64,000 nucleotides of DNA from Oikopleura dioica (Eukaryota > Chordata > Appendicularia > Copelata > Oikopleuridae), in contig OU015566.1 in assembly GCA_907165135.1 (NCBI GenBank), positions 10,524,157-10,588,156 on the forward strand. The letters are read 5' to 3'. Made by a program: the position numbers and the translations under genes. The notes beneath the pieces were generated by a model. It had not been told where the DNA came from and ran no database searches. It saw only the letters and a list, made by a program, of their open reading frames with translations. Below, in pieces: positions 22,574 through 36,500 of this stretch (positions are counted from its first letter, which is position 1; each line of letters begins with the position of its first letter).

Positions 22574-23557
22574 ATGGCGCATAAAAGCAAGTACTACAAG
22601 GAGCTGAACGATGGAGTTCTGGATCTGTCGATGCAAAATTTAAAGACGGTTAGTTGATTGAAAGGTGATGAGAAATAGGGATTACAAGTGGTTTTTCTGT
22701 CAATAACATGGCCCTTTAGCAAATTAATTAACTCAAATTCTGATCCATTTTTTAGTTCCCTCTTGCCGACCTTCTCCCTCTCGCGGACCGAATTAAGCGC
22801 CTGGATCTCTCGCGAAATAATCTCATTGACCTGCCTCCTGAAATTGCCACTTTCAAAAACCTCACGGAGCTGGATCTTTCTGGTAATGCCCTGTCAATAC
22901 TGCCGAATGAGATCTCAAAATGCTCGAAAATCAGCAAGCTGATCTTGGAAGGAAATGCTTTGACAAACCTGCCGGAAGATTTCGTTGAACTAAAGAGGCT
23001 CTTTCATTTGGATCTACGAGGCAATCCTCTATCGCCGCATCTTCAAAATGCCGCTGGAGACTGCCAAAGTAAAAGGTACAAAAGATCTGAGATCGTTTAC
23101 TGATAGATTTTTTAGAGAATGCGAAGTCGCTGCGGGAAGAGTCATGAAATTCCAAGCTGTTTATCAACAAAAATGTCAAAAAACACGAAAAGAAGCAGAA
23201 GCGAAGAAAAGAAAGGAACAAAACAGGGCCAAACGAGCGGCTAAGGAGGCGAAGCTTGCTGAAAAGGTAAAAATCAATCGAAAATCCCGGTTCTTGATAA
23301 GAAAAATTATTTAGGAAAAGCGAAGAAAGGCTTGGGAACAAGAACAGCTCAGAAAAAAGCTCGAATCCGATATTTTCGGAAGTAACGAAGGAGAGTTGAA
23401 AGATGGAGAGGAAAATACAGAGGAAGAAGAAGAAGCGTCAATTGAAATGGATATTGAAGAAAACAAGAGCTCTACTTATTCGATGAAGATGTTTATTTTC
23501 GCGATTTTGGCCGCTATCTTGGCAGTCTATTTCGAACTTGTGCAGATAAAATATTAG
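22574..23557 (+). CDS. LRRC59: LRRC59-like ER membrane leucine-rich repeat protein
   Basis: Tail-anchored ER and ribosome-associated protein in vertebrates, also linked to nuclear import of FGF1. Exons 22574-22648, 22756-23075, 23116-23266 and 23315-23557 give 262 residues (human 307). Four or five leucine-rich repeats occupy about residues 35-120 (for example LDLSRNNLIDLPPEI and LDLSGNALSILP), ending in LDLRGNPLSPHLQNAAGDC, which matches the family's capping segment. A basic coiled coil (KKRKEQNRAKRAAKEAK) follows, then an acidic patch. A C-terminal membrane anchor (FIFAILAAILAVYF) leaves a short lumenal tail. It ends 58 bp from the convergent LEM gene. Confidence 0.88.
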
Positions 23558-23615
23558 CTGATGTGCAATTTCTAGGGTTTTTCTTTGGACAGATAATAAA
23601 TAACGAAAAATAGAT

Positions 23616-23987
23616 TTATTCGTCAATTTCATGCAGGTCGGTTTCCCATTCCATCTCTTCTAGGTTGTTCATTCGCAGGTAAATTTTCTTCGCCAGCATT
23701 TTCTTTGATGAGCCAGTCAGTGGGACCTTCTTAATTTTGTATTTGTCGAGCAACGCGTTGAAATCGGCATTTGAGAGCTTTTCTATTTCGTCTTTTGAGA
23801 AATTTTCTTTTTCGATTTTTTCAATTTCGGTTTTTCGTTGATTCTTCGGCTCTTTTTGAAGCTCCATCAGCTTCTTTTTGTAGTATTTTCTTGTAAAATC
23901 GGAAATGGGAGCGCATTTGAAACCGGCTTCCTTGCAGGCTGCTCGCAAGTCCGAATCGGTCATGTTTTCAATTTCACAATTCGACAT
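23616..23987 (-). CDS. Small tandem LEM-domain protein
   Basis: A single-exon gene of 123 residues. Two LEM-like modules are visible: residues about 5-45 (MTDSDLRAACKEAGF...RKYYKKKLMEL) and 68-108 (LSNADFNALLDKYKIKKVP...KKMLAKKIYL). Both have the D-L/F-x-x-L/A and (K/R)-x-x-x-x-K-K signatures of the fold. LEM domains bind the chromatin protein BAF at the nuclear envelope. No membrane segment or SAP, RNA-binding or nuclease domain accompanies them, unlike emerin, LAP2 or MAN1. A TTTTCCAG acceptor sits one base before the ATG. It is 141 bp downstream of DLD on the same strand. Confidence 0.75.
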   Translation of the reverse strand: MSNCEIENMTDSDLRAACKEAGFKCAPISDFTRKYYKKKLMELQKEPKNQRKTEIEKIEKENFSKDEIEKLSNADFNALLDKYKIKKVPLTGSSKKMLAKKIYLRMNNLEEMEWETDLHEIDE

Positions 23988-24093
23988 GCTGGAAAAGACA
24001 CTTTTGAAGGTTTTATGAGAACTTTATTGTTATTCAGGGATGTTGCTATTTGAACAGACATACATGGAGTTGTTTCTTTGAACTTGACTTTCA

Positions 24094-25759
<1,666 letters not shown>

Positions 25760-26035
25760 TCTATAAATAAAGGATGAGAGCTCTTGTTGATATAAAATTG
25801 AAAACGTGCAGGATAAAAATTATGTTTCAACTTATGATAATTTGATGCTTGGTAGAACATTTCTCTCGAATTCGTGAGAAAAGAAAGATTACATAACCTT
25901 ATCGAGCACGATTTCAAATGGGCGGCTCAGCGCCTGAGTCACAACTTTACTCTGTTTATAATTCAATAAAAAGCGTTGTCAGTCTTTGATTTTGAAAGTA
26001 TTTTTTTCTTGAAAGTGAATAAATGAGAGGACGCT

Positions 26036-27060
26036 TTAGCTGCTGCGCATTTGTGCGAGAACGCGTTTGAAAAAGGTGGATTGCTCGAAGATTTCTTCGT
26101 TGCCGGAAATGTTGGGATCGTAGATTCTGTTCTTGAAGAAGTTTGGCTCTGAAAAAATGATATGAAATAATTGAAGATATAAAAGACTCACCTATCCAAA
26201 CACAAGTATTCGCATGACCATTATCAACTAACGAAGCACTCAAGTCGACGTTTTTAAAAAGCAAACAAATGCCACCGGGAAAGGGAAACTTCGAGCAGGT
26301 TCTTCCCCATCTGTCAAAGTAATTCTTCGGTGGTTCCATAATCTCGGATCCTGCGAAGAGCGATTTAACGGAAGAACCAACATCGAAATCGGCGCTTTCT
26401 GCGGGGATGTTAATAAAAATGTTGGCTTCTTTGCTCTTGTGGAAGTTGTAGCTTTCGACGGCAACTGTGGTGACGCCTGTTTCTTCATTGAACCAAAGGC
26501 CGCGCAAGGGTTGTCTCGCGATCTAAAACAACAAATAGCCACTCTAGAATGACAGGGAGTCTTACTTGATTACCATATGAAAAGCTGAACATCAATCCAG
26601 AATACAAAATCGCGTTAATCGCGCCAAACCAGATGCTCAACGTTGGGAAAATGATTAAATTTGACATGCAAAGCATTCCAACAATCCCTGTTACTCCCAC
26701 AGATCTTCTTGAAAACGATGTTTGTAATGTAGTCGTGAAAGCTTGGATTTGAGCATTATGTCGCGCTGCTTTTTCGTCCTCACTCATCCCAGATGTTTGA
26801 GCCGCGTTTGGCTTGTTCATCATAACTGCTTGATACAAGCATTTCGGATTTCCAGGGAGCTTGTGGGTAGTCCAGATTTCCTGGGGACTTTCGGTAGTAT
26901 CTATTTTTTGAATTGGCGTTCTGTTTTCTTCAACTGGTCGTTCAGGCGCGGGTCGACCTCCTCTTCCTCGACCATACGCAATATTCGCCAGCGATAACGG
27001 CCGGGAACATACGATAGGCGCGAACCTATTTCTTGTTATTCCGATTAAGATCTGACTCAT
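26036..27060 (-). CDS. Putative mitochondrial membrane protein, 312 residues
   Basis: Exons 27060-26566, 26522-26192 and 26148-26036. The N-terminus is rich in Arg, Ser and Gly and lacks acidic residues for about 30 positions, like a mitochondrial presequence. Two adjacent hydrophobic segments lie near residues 125-165 (VGMLCMSNLIIFPTLSIWF, then a second stretch). A soluble C-terminal domain of about 145 residues follows, with WFNEETGVTTVAVESYNF and YFDRWGRTCSKFPFPGG. The layout of presequence, membrane hairpin and beta-rich tail resembles the TMEM70/TMEM186/TMEM223 group, but sequence similarity is too weak for me to name it. The ATG follows a GTTTTGTAG acceptor directly, 98 bp after the DnaJ gene. 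Confidence 0.75.
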
Positions 27061-27158
27061 CTACAAAACAATAATAAGAAGAAAGAAGGGGGATATGAAT
27101 TCGTGTTGTTTTTGTGGGAACTCCAAATAAATAAAGTTTAAAAGAATGTACAGAGGAG

Positions 27159-27752
27159 TTAGAAGCCGTTCTCGAACATGTCCAGAACTTTGGAATTTTT
27201 CTGGGGGTTTGATCTTTGACGGGAGAGATTGGCGAAGAGTGCGTCGAGCTCGTCTAAAAATAAAACCATCATTCGAAAGAGTGGTGAATATCCTACCCAA
27301 AACAGTCTCTTCTTGGGAGTTGCGGTGTTGATTGTACGGACTCTGGTAGCTCTCTGACCTGTGCCACTTCATGGAACTATAAACAACTGATCCTTCTGAT
27401 CTGATAAGTATGCGCTGATCATATTCAGCTCGCTTTTGGGGATGAGATAAAACGGTAAATGCTTCGGTAACAATTTTGAATTGAGCTTCTTTTGACTCAT
27501 CCCCAGGGTGACGATCGGGGTGCGTTTGGAAAACGAGCTTTCGGTAAGCCCGGCGAATTTCGTCTCTTGGGGCGTCTTCGTCGACCCCTGGGAGAAAAGA
27601 AAAAATAAGCTAAAAAGAGAAGTCGATTCCTTACCAAGGGCATCGTAGTAGTTAAGGGTTTTTGTACAAAACGCCCTTTTCGCGACCCCCCTTGTAATCA
27701 AGCCGAGGACCATCTGAATCAACAAGTGAAGAAGCTTCAGTTCCAGAACCAT
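27159..27752 (-). CDS. J-domain cochaperone, probably mitochondrial (DNAJC30-like)
   Basis: Exons 27752-27635, 27587-27297 and 27253-27159 give 167 residues. A hydrophobic/basic N-terminus (residues 1-30) precedes a J domain at about 33-100: YYDALGVDEDAPRDEIRRAY, the catalytic HPD in FQTHPDRHPGDE, and a helix IV with FTVLSHPQKRAEYD. J domains stimulate Hsp70 ATPase. The short size, single J domain near a targeting-like N-terminus and lack of a zinc or client domain resemble DNAJC30. Other type III J proteins remain possible. A TTAACAG acceptor precedes the start. Confidence 0.82.
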
Positions 27753-27885
27753 GTTATATTTTCTGTTAAGGCACATGTAAAATATGGCGCAAGAAAGAAC
27801 AGTGAAAAAAGATGGTGATGGTAAGCTGATGGACTTTAATTTAAATAGTTTTTACTGAACTTTGTGAGTAATCAAAAGTTTGAAG

Positions 27886-30800
27886 TCAATCGGTGTTGGT
27901 GCGTGATCGCGATGATCGGTCAGGGGTGGAGTGTTGGCCGCGGTGGCCGTGATGAAGGTCTGATTCGGCACGCTGACGAGCTTGGTAGTTTTGGTACATT
28001 TGCATCGTGTTTCTAACGAAAATGATTGATGAAACTATGCTTATTTGAATTTATCTACCTGACGTTCTGATAGTACTGAGATTCAGCTCGGTTTAGTCTG
28101 TTGACAGTCGAGTTCAAATCATTTCCGTGCTCGAATTTTAGCTGGGAGAGGTTGTGATTGAGTAGCACTCCGCTTTGATTTGCCAAAGGCGACATGTGAC
28201 TTTGGTGTTGTTGCATCGCAAGCTGACCATGCTTTTTAGTTCCTCTGTTGTAATCAGGGCTGCAATGTACCTGGCGATCCCCGTCGAAACGTCTCTGATT
28301 GTAATTCTTGAAGCGGATGTCATGTTGGTAATGATTTTGATTTTGATGTCTTTTATCCAAGTCATGCTTAGGCGCGTTTTCCAGGCGATCATGATTTCTG
28401 GAATTTCGTTGTTGCCGTTGATTCTGGCGATTCTTGAGTGGGCAGTCTTTTTTCATATGGCCGACTTCGTTACAAACAAAGCATGGTCGAGGTGGAGTTT
28501 CAACTACTTGGCCATTTTTCTCGGCAAGACGACGGTTTTTCGCTGACATTGGGCAGTCTTTGATTTCATAATTAGAAGTGACTGATATTAGAGTGAACTA
28601 CCTTTGATAAAATGACCAATTTTGCCACAAATTCTGCAGCAACGATCGTTAGGAACCTCTTCGCCGTTTGTGAGTAGCGCTTTACTCAGCAAAATGTCGC
28701 AGAATATATCGACATTGAGATCTGGAGCCATGTGTGGAATTATCATTCGTGTATACATGGAGATATCGAATGATCCGAAGACATGCCTGGCTCTTCGTAG
28801 GACAGAGATGATGAAATTTGCCATTTTTCGAGAAACTCCTGCGCCCAAATTGTGGTTGTGGTCGAAGGGATCTTCAATGGAAATGCATTTCGAGGTCCAT
28901 TCCTTCTCGAAGAGTGACAGTCGTCCACTCATCTGGCACTGGACAACATCTCTTTCAAAGTTGAAGTCTTCAGTGTAATATCTCAAGAACTTGACCCAAA
29001 GTTTCGATAGACAGTCGTTGATCTGAGAGTCTGATCGATTATTCATAAATTCTGCAATGACAAGTGGATCTTCCTGAAACCAAGTATTATAGCCTTCGAC
29101 AATGTATGAGGGTCTTTCGTCGCCTTTGTGCAGCTCTTGAAGCACTGGGAGAACGCCTTCGTGTTGCAGGAAGTGAATCACCATCAAAATGTAAGCTAAA
29201 ATGTGTTTTCAGCGATATTCAGAACATAAAGCTTACCATAAGAGCTCAAGGATCCCCTACTAGCATCGCCGATTCCGATTTCTTTCACCATTGCTTTTAC
29301 AAGATAACCAAGAATTTCACATCTTCGATCCAACAAGCAATAAGTTCTCAACAGTTTCGTATTTCTTTTTGCAAGAACATTATAATACGAAATATCTGCC
29401 TCGAACTTGATATGATCAGCTAAATGCAAGTCGAACTTCACAATTGGCACTTTGGCTTGAGTGATGGCAACAATATTGGAGAAGACAGTGTTGGTTTTGA
29501 AGGCTTGGGCAATACTCTTAATGACTTCAACCGGGTCGCTGTAGATTTCTGGCGGTTCCGTATCGTGTCCTGCAAACGTCAAGCAAATATCTAAATCAGA
29601 ACCAGAAAATCCAAAACCATTCCTGCTCGAGCCAAAGAGCTCCAATCTCGAGTTCTTGTCGTAGTTCATCTCCATGAAGTTTTGAATGAATTTGAGCGCA
29701 CGCTCTCTTGTGTGTATTTCTCTATCAGCGGGTTTCTTTCTTGCAAATACTCTCATCAATACTCCGTCAAGCCAGGCGTAGTCCTGTGTTTTCATCTCTG
29801 GAAGACGCTCGAGACGGACTCGGTCGATGTCATCTGGGCAAGCGTCACTTGCGTGCTCGTCTGACCGGCAATGAATGCACTGTCGTTTCGGAAGAGGACC
29901 TCCAGCCACGCACTCTTGGTCAAAGACAGCAGTCATGCGCTTGAAAATAGGATCTTGTTCTTTTTTTACCATCTTTTTCACTTTATTCTTCGCTGAATCA
30001 ATCATATCGTCATCAATTTCACTGTTATTTGATTCACTACCATCAGAATCATCCTCAGACGGCTCTTCTTCGGAATCTTTGAATTCATCTTCGGGATCCG
30101 AGTACACTTTCGATTCGCTTTCTTCAAGTGTCGACTCTTCGGATGCTCTTGGAGTATTCTCACCATTTTCTGGGGATGATAACTGATTTTTTTCGATCTT
30201 CGATTCTAGTGTTTCTGAACATAAAATCGGAGAAGTAGTTTCTGATCGCGGGGAAGTCCTTGGCGAAGGTGTTCTACTCTTGTCAGACGCGATATACTTG
30301 TTGATATGATTGAGCAATCTTGGGTTGAGTTTCACGGAACGTTTCTTTTCCTGGTCAGTCTCTATACTCATTTTGCGTACCCTGTCGGTCAGCTCGCTTT
30401 CTCCATCTTCAACGAAAACCTCTAATCCAGCGTCAGATTTTACTTCGATCAATTTGTTATCGCTGCTTTCCCTGATAATATCAAATCTTTCTTCTCGGGG
30501 TTTCAAATGCCCAAATTTATTCGCATGGATCATCTTTCGCAACTCATTGGGACCGATAAAGAGCCTGCCATAGGCAACTCGAAGCCTTGCTTTCCAAAAC
30601 TCAAAGTTTCCTTGTCCGGTGAGAGTTCTAGCAGCATTCCTCACTGGAGAGTAGGGATCTTGAATGGCTATCCGCCTGACACCCATATTCAGCGATGATC
30701 TCGTCGCAGTTTGGTCGATGATGGAAATCAGTTCTTTTTCGTAGTTAAGTTCGTATGCGTAAAATTCAAGGAGATCAACAAGTAGTCTCGCGAGACACAT

Positions 30801-33181
30801 ACTTTCAGGCACCTGAGAAGCCTCTAAGAGAGACTCTTCATCCTCTAATTCTGCTTCTTCACTACCCTCTTCTGTTTTAGCTTCGATAGTTGGTGTTTCT
30901 TGCTCGATCGTAGGAGGTTCCGATGTGCTTTCGATCGTTGGCGGCTCAGAGTCTATTGTATCATCCTCAAAGATCAGTTCTCGGGACTCTTCTTCGTCAG
31001 ATGATAATCCGGAGCTTTCATCTTCATTATTTGCTTCTTCTCTTTCGTCGGAACTTTTTGGTTGACTTTTGGTTGTTTTCTCAACTGGCGGACTATTCGT
31101 TGCAGAAGATTTTTGACTGGATTTACTTGAAAAATTTGAGGAAGCAGATGACTTTAATCGTCGAATGAAGCATTTTCCATCTTCGAATCGATAAGGAATA
31201 TTAACGAGCTTAGGGAGGAGTAATTTTTGGTTAGAAAATGACTGTTCTTACGTTGCAATCTGTTTTTTCGTTAAGAATTGGAACCCATCCTCTTCTCTGG
31301 AAGAAGTAAATGACACAAATAACAAGAGTAAATGCTGGCAAAGTTCCGTTATCAGGTTCATCAAGGCCACACCAGTTGGCCCACTGCCTGAAGATCAGCG
31401 CCAGTTTTTGTATTTTCGGCTCGTAGGTCAAGTAAAACTAGAATATTTAGGCTTTACAGGGTTTAATCTGTAGATTTTTCTCACGTTTATCAAATTGGCA
31501 GTTTTTATGCGCGAGGTTCTAGCATGATCAGCTCCAATGATTGTGAATTTGACACCAGTTTCACAGTCGATAGCGGCAACGTTCGGCATAAAGGTTGATC
31601 CAGCCTGTGGCGCATAAAAAGTGTTCTTTACTGATTTTAGGTTCGCATCTGGGTCGTTTGAAAGGTCATGTAGGAAGTAGAATATCTGGCTGAGGAGAGT
31701 ATTTGCACGGGTTCTTTCTCTCGAGACGCAAATATTGATGTCTGATGATTCTAGCACGGCTTTATAGGCGGTAGATCCATAGAGTTGGACATTAATATCA
31801 GGAAGAAACTTCTTTAAAATTGCTGCAATCCTAGAATGTGATGAGAAATGACGCCCCAATATCATTATTACCTCTCAAAACAATCTGATCGTTTGTTAAA
31901 GTCAACAGAATTCAGTCTATTGTCTAACAGACTGTTCAACTCCGCATTGAGCATTGCCAATCTATCAGGATTTTGATCAAGCGGGAATTTACTTGCCGCC
32001 AGCTTAGCTACATCCAATTCCAAAACTTTTGTCTTCAAAAGTTTGTGGTAACTATCTTTGTAGCAGTGGTGAAGGGCGTTTTCGCGATTTGGGAAGTCGA
32101 TCAAACATAGTTTGCAGCTATAAGATGGGCTGTCTTCGGGACCTTCCGTGTCAATGTGATGAGTTCTGAAGTCGTGCAGTGCGTAGGCATCGGAAACTGT
32201 GTTGTATTTCTCGGAGCCTTTGAAGAGCGCAGCTAGAATCAAAATAGATACGACCTTTTTAACCGAAATCGCTTACGAATATACTGTCGATCATTTTTTA
32301 GCATATAAGCAGCTAGATGGACGAAAATGAACTCATCATCCTAAAAGAATTGTTATAAAATCTTAATTCGCGGTGGACTTTTACCTTTGATATACTTGGA
32401 TTGCTGTAAGATGTCAACTTTGGCGGATTGTCTCGACGTTCCTTTGCCTTTCTTCTTCTCTCTTTTTTCTTCATCATTCTTGTGGGTTTCTGCTTTATCT
32501 GCGTACGTGATTCCATCTCTCTCAACCGGTGTAGCTCGAATTGAAGCAGCTCGGCGCGTAGATAGTTCTTCACTTGTTTAGGCTTCAGTTTTTGTTGCTG
32601 AGGTTGCTCATTTGAGGTTGAGTTCTCTCGCTCGCGTTGCTTATTTTATTTTTCAGATAAGAATTAATCATGACTCTGTGCTACCTTGATTCGTATCTTT
32701 GGCTGGTCTGGTCCAATGTCTTCTTTGTTTTCGGAAGTGCGTATCACCGTTCTATCATCCTGAATAATGCTTTCAAGAGTCTACATATAATATCCAATTG
32801 GATTTCCCGGATCAAGATCGAATCATAAAAATAAGCACTGTGTCGGTTACGAAACACTTTCAGTGAACCGAGACCGCTATCCGTCACGTATTTATTGAAT
32901 AGATTCTTTACTTAACAAGCTTATCTACTAGCTTTACTTACATCTGACTTTTTCGGAAAACGAGCAGCATTTTGCTTTTTTCTACTAGTCCTCTTGCCGC
33001 CCCTCTCTCGCTTGGAATTTTTCTTATTTTTAGAGGAGTTTTCGCTCAGCTCGTCTGATCCACGTTCTCGTCGAGGAGTGTCTTGTGGTGCTTTCGACGA
33101 GTCCTCGTTGACTTCATCAGTGCGCATTTTTGAGAAATGCCGATTTCTAAATCCCTCTTTTGTCAGTTTCTGCTTTTTCAT
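27886..33181 (-). CDS. TUT7: Terminal uridylyltransferase (TUT4/TUT7 type)
   Basis: Adds uridines to RNA 3' ends (pre-let-7, mRNAs, histone mRNA) in the cytoplasm. Eleven exons from 33181 down to 27886 sum to 1579 residues (human TUT4 1644, TUT7 1495). The N-terminus is basic and low in complexity. A C2H2-type finger follows (CKLCLIDFPNRENALHHC). An N-terminal nucleotidyltransferase-like module has lost most catalytic acidic residues (VQLYGSTAYKAVLESSDINI), as in vertebrate TUTs. Then comes a long acidic/Ser linker and a CCHC knuckle (CIHCRSDEHASDAC). The active transferase follows: ELFGSSRNGFGFSGSDLDIC with the Asp-x-Asp, and VPIVKFDLH with the third Asp. A PAP-associated domain and two CCHC knuckles (CRICGKIGHFIKDC, CFVCNEVGHMKKDC) complete it. 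The symbol is by group; TUT4 and TUT7 are not separable here. Confidence 0.92.
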
Positions 33182-33543
33182 AAGACTGCATTTGGAAAAG
33201 ATTTTACGAAATCCTATATCTATCTAGATTCTAGAATATCCTGCAAAAATTGTTCCTGCTTGTTTTCGCAATAGTGAGCCTTGTTTATGCTGCTTAGGAA
33301 AAGATGACAACATAAAAAGTGTTTCAGTTTTCCGTTGAAGGAATATACTTTCATATATTATATTATATACAGTGAAAGTGAAGTGTTTGGAGGAGGGTGA
33401 GACTCGACAGTCGAGCGGCAGTTTTACTTGTGTGAACTTAAGCCGGCAGTGAATGTGCACTTTATCTCCCGGCGGAAATTTCGATCCTATCGGACGCTTT
33501 TTCTAAGGAAACTGTTACTTTTCTATTGGTGAGATAATGCGGC

Positions 33544-36500
33544 TTACCGAGTGGACCTTCTAGGAGTGTTCTGGGCAGGTGGGGTACCGGGGCGATGAGG
33601 AGGATAACGTCCGTATACCCGAAACTCATAAAAAGACGACGACATTTCGGCGATGAGGGTCCAGCCAGAAGTTTCGCCTGTCCAAGGCTCAGGCTTGGGC
33701 TCTGCGCCTGAAGACATCGTCTTTCGACGATTGGGACCCCTTCTTGCTGGAGTTCGTCGGGACTTGGGCGCATCAGGAACGTCGCTGGTGGTCTTGCGGC
33801 GTTTGTTCTTTGCGGCATCGTCTTTAGAGTCTTTCTCAATCTTGCGCTTGACGGTGCGCTCTGCAGGCACAGGAGTCGTGAGAGTAGAAGCTCGCGATCG
33901 ACGGTTTCCTCGGCTTGGCGTAGTTGTAGCTCGTGGGTCGATTTTGGTTGGGATTACCGCGACAGCTTTCGATTTTGCTGTTCGCGTTGCCCGCTGATTG
34001 ATCGAATGATACAGCGCAATAGCGGCTTGGCGATCATTCATCATAGATTCTTCAGCCGAACCTTTTCGTTTAACCGGAGATCGAATAGACCTCTTAAGGT
34101 CGACTCCTAATAGAGGGGTTGACTCCAGAGAAGAAGTGTCGAGTTCGGAGCCTCTTCGGGGAGTACCGGGCGTCTTGGGACGCGGTTTTCGCTTGTTGTA
34201 GACGTACTGCGGTGTTGACGAAAGCCGCCGACTGGATCTTCGTGTCGGGAGCTCGCTACTTGCAGGCTCAAGATCGAAAGCGCCCTGTTGCTCTGCAGCT
34301 GGCTCGAGCTTGTCCCCTGTCTTTTCGGCGACGATGTTCGGAGCAGGGATGGGAAGCTCTTGAGCTTCAGAATAGCTAAATAAATGATTTATATTTGTAA
34401 CCTAGGGTCGGCACCGACCCAACCAAAAAACCCGACCTGGTCGGAAATGGTCGGGTTTTTATGGGCACCAACCAGCCCGACCTCAGATTTTGTACCTCGA
34501 TTTTGGATGGTCGGCTTTTGGTCGGTTTTGGTCGGTTTTTTTAGTCTTTTGGTCGGGTTGGTCGGTTTTTGGTCGGTTTAAAACTACGCATTTGAGCGAT
34601 TTTTTTTAAATTTTCTCCGGCGACAAGAGAAAAATCGGCGGCGAGTCCGGGCTAAAGCTCTTTAAAATTTAACTTTTCATGGCGAATCGACTACCACAGT
34701 GATGATTTCAAAAAACTTTTTGTGGGGCCGGAAATCGTAAAAAATCTGCAAGTGCAGTTTTCTTCAGCTCGTCGAGACGAGTTGAATGATGGGTCTTACT
34801 CCTGATAACTCTAAGGATTTACCGGTTTACCGGCTGGTTACCGGAAAATACGTTGTCAGCGGCCGTTTTTGTTCTAGAAGTGGTAAACAGATGATCGACC
34901 CAGGAAATTGTTCCTTATAGTCAGTTCTACTGCAGGCTAAAAGATGAAAGTCGTATCATTACTCCGAAGAGAGTTATCATTAAAAATAGTAAATTTTACA
35001 TATCTTTCGTAGTTGCTGCACGTTCCTGATTTCTAGTCCCATTTCCGCCAAAAATAGTATTTTAGTGATAACTCTCTTCAGACTATTGATACGACTCTCA
35101 TCTTTAAGCCTGCAGTAGAACTAAGTATAAGAAACAAGTTCCGGGGTCGATCATCTGTTTACCACTTCTAGAACAAAAACGGCCGGTGACAACGTATTTT
35201 CCGGTAACCAGCCGGTAAACCGGTAAATCCTTAGAGTTATCAGGAGTTAGACCCATCATTCAACTCGTCTCGACGAGCTGAAGAAAACTGCACTTGCAGA
35301 TTTTTTACGATTTCCGGCCCCACAAAAAGTTTTTTGAAATCATCAGTAAAATGCTTCGATCCGAGGCCCTCGAGGGCTGTGTGCGATAGAAAAATGTTGA
35401 CAAATGTTAATTTTGCTCTTTAAAAAAACCGACCAAAAAAGCCGACCCGACCGACCAAAACGACCACGGATTTGGCCTCTTTTCACGGGGACCGACCAAA
35501 CCGACCACGAAAAATGGTGGTCGGTGCCGACCCTAGATTTGTAACAAGGAAACTATCTTTGACTTACTTGGGTGATACTTCAGGTGGGGTGTCGTTTGTA
35601 TCGACCTCCATCGCATTCTCGTCTCGTTTTACTTCATCCTTCTGATCCACGATTTCACCCTCCTCCTGATTCTTCACTATTTCGCTCTTATCTGCTTGAG
35701 GGTCTTCGTGGACACCGTTTTCTCGGGTAGAGTCGCCATTGTGTCCATCATCGGCGGAATCATCCACGGGAGCACCATTTTCCGCTGGAGTATCTTCTGA
35801 GTCGGAAGGAGCATTTGTAGCTGGTGAATTGACTCCTTGCTGTTTTGCGGCTTTCGCTTCTTCGGCCCAAAGTTTCACAGCTTCATCGAAGTCGTCAATG
35901 TAGCCGTATCTGGCGGCTAGCCCCTGCTGGTTTACAGGTTCGCGATCAGGGACGCCGACGAGTTTGTCGAAATAACGCCGGCACTCGTACTTGAAGGCGA
36001 ATAGGTCACGGAGTGTGAACCATTTCTTCAGCTTGTCGGGGTGTGAGTCCAACAATGGCCTAAAATGTGAGTATTCCTCCTTGATTTCTTCCAAATTTTA
36101 CCTGTCCTTGTCGAAAAACCTCCGGATGTAGAAGAGTGTGAATGGGCCACAGTCGAAGTCATTCGCTTGGTGGGGACCTCGTGGTCTTCCGTACTTGAAA
36201 GGAAGTAATTGCTTGTGGAGGCATGGATCCATGTTGTAGCAACGGTTGCAGGGGTGGGGATATCTCGACAAGCTGCGTTCCAACCTCGTCTTGTTGCAGA
36301 AGTAGATGGAAGGCTTTCGGCCACCGTTGACGATACGCAACCTTTGCCTGTTGTCCTCGGCGTTTTCGTCTAACTCGAGAATCCCTTCATCAATCAGCCT
36401 GTCTTGGTCCTCACGAAGAGCCTCATTGTCTCTGTCTAAAGGACGTTTGTGAAGAAATAATTTAAAAACTCAAGCTTACCCAAGAATGCAGAAGTCAAAA

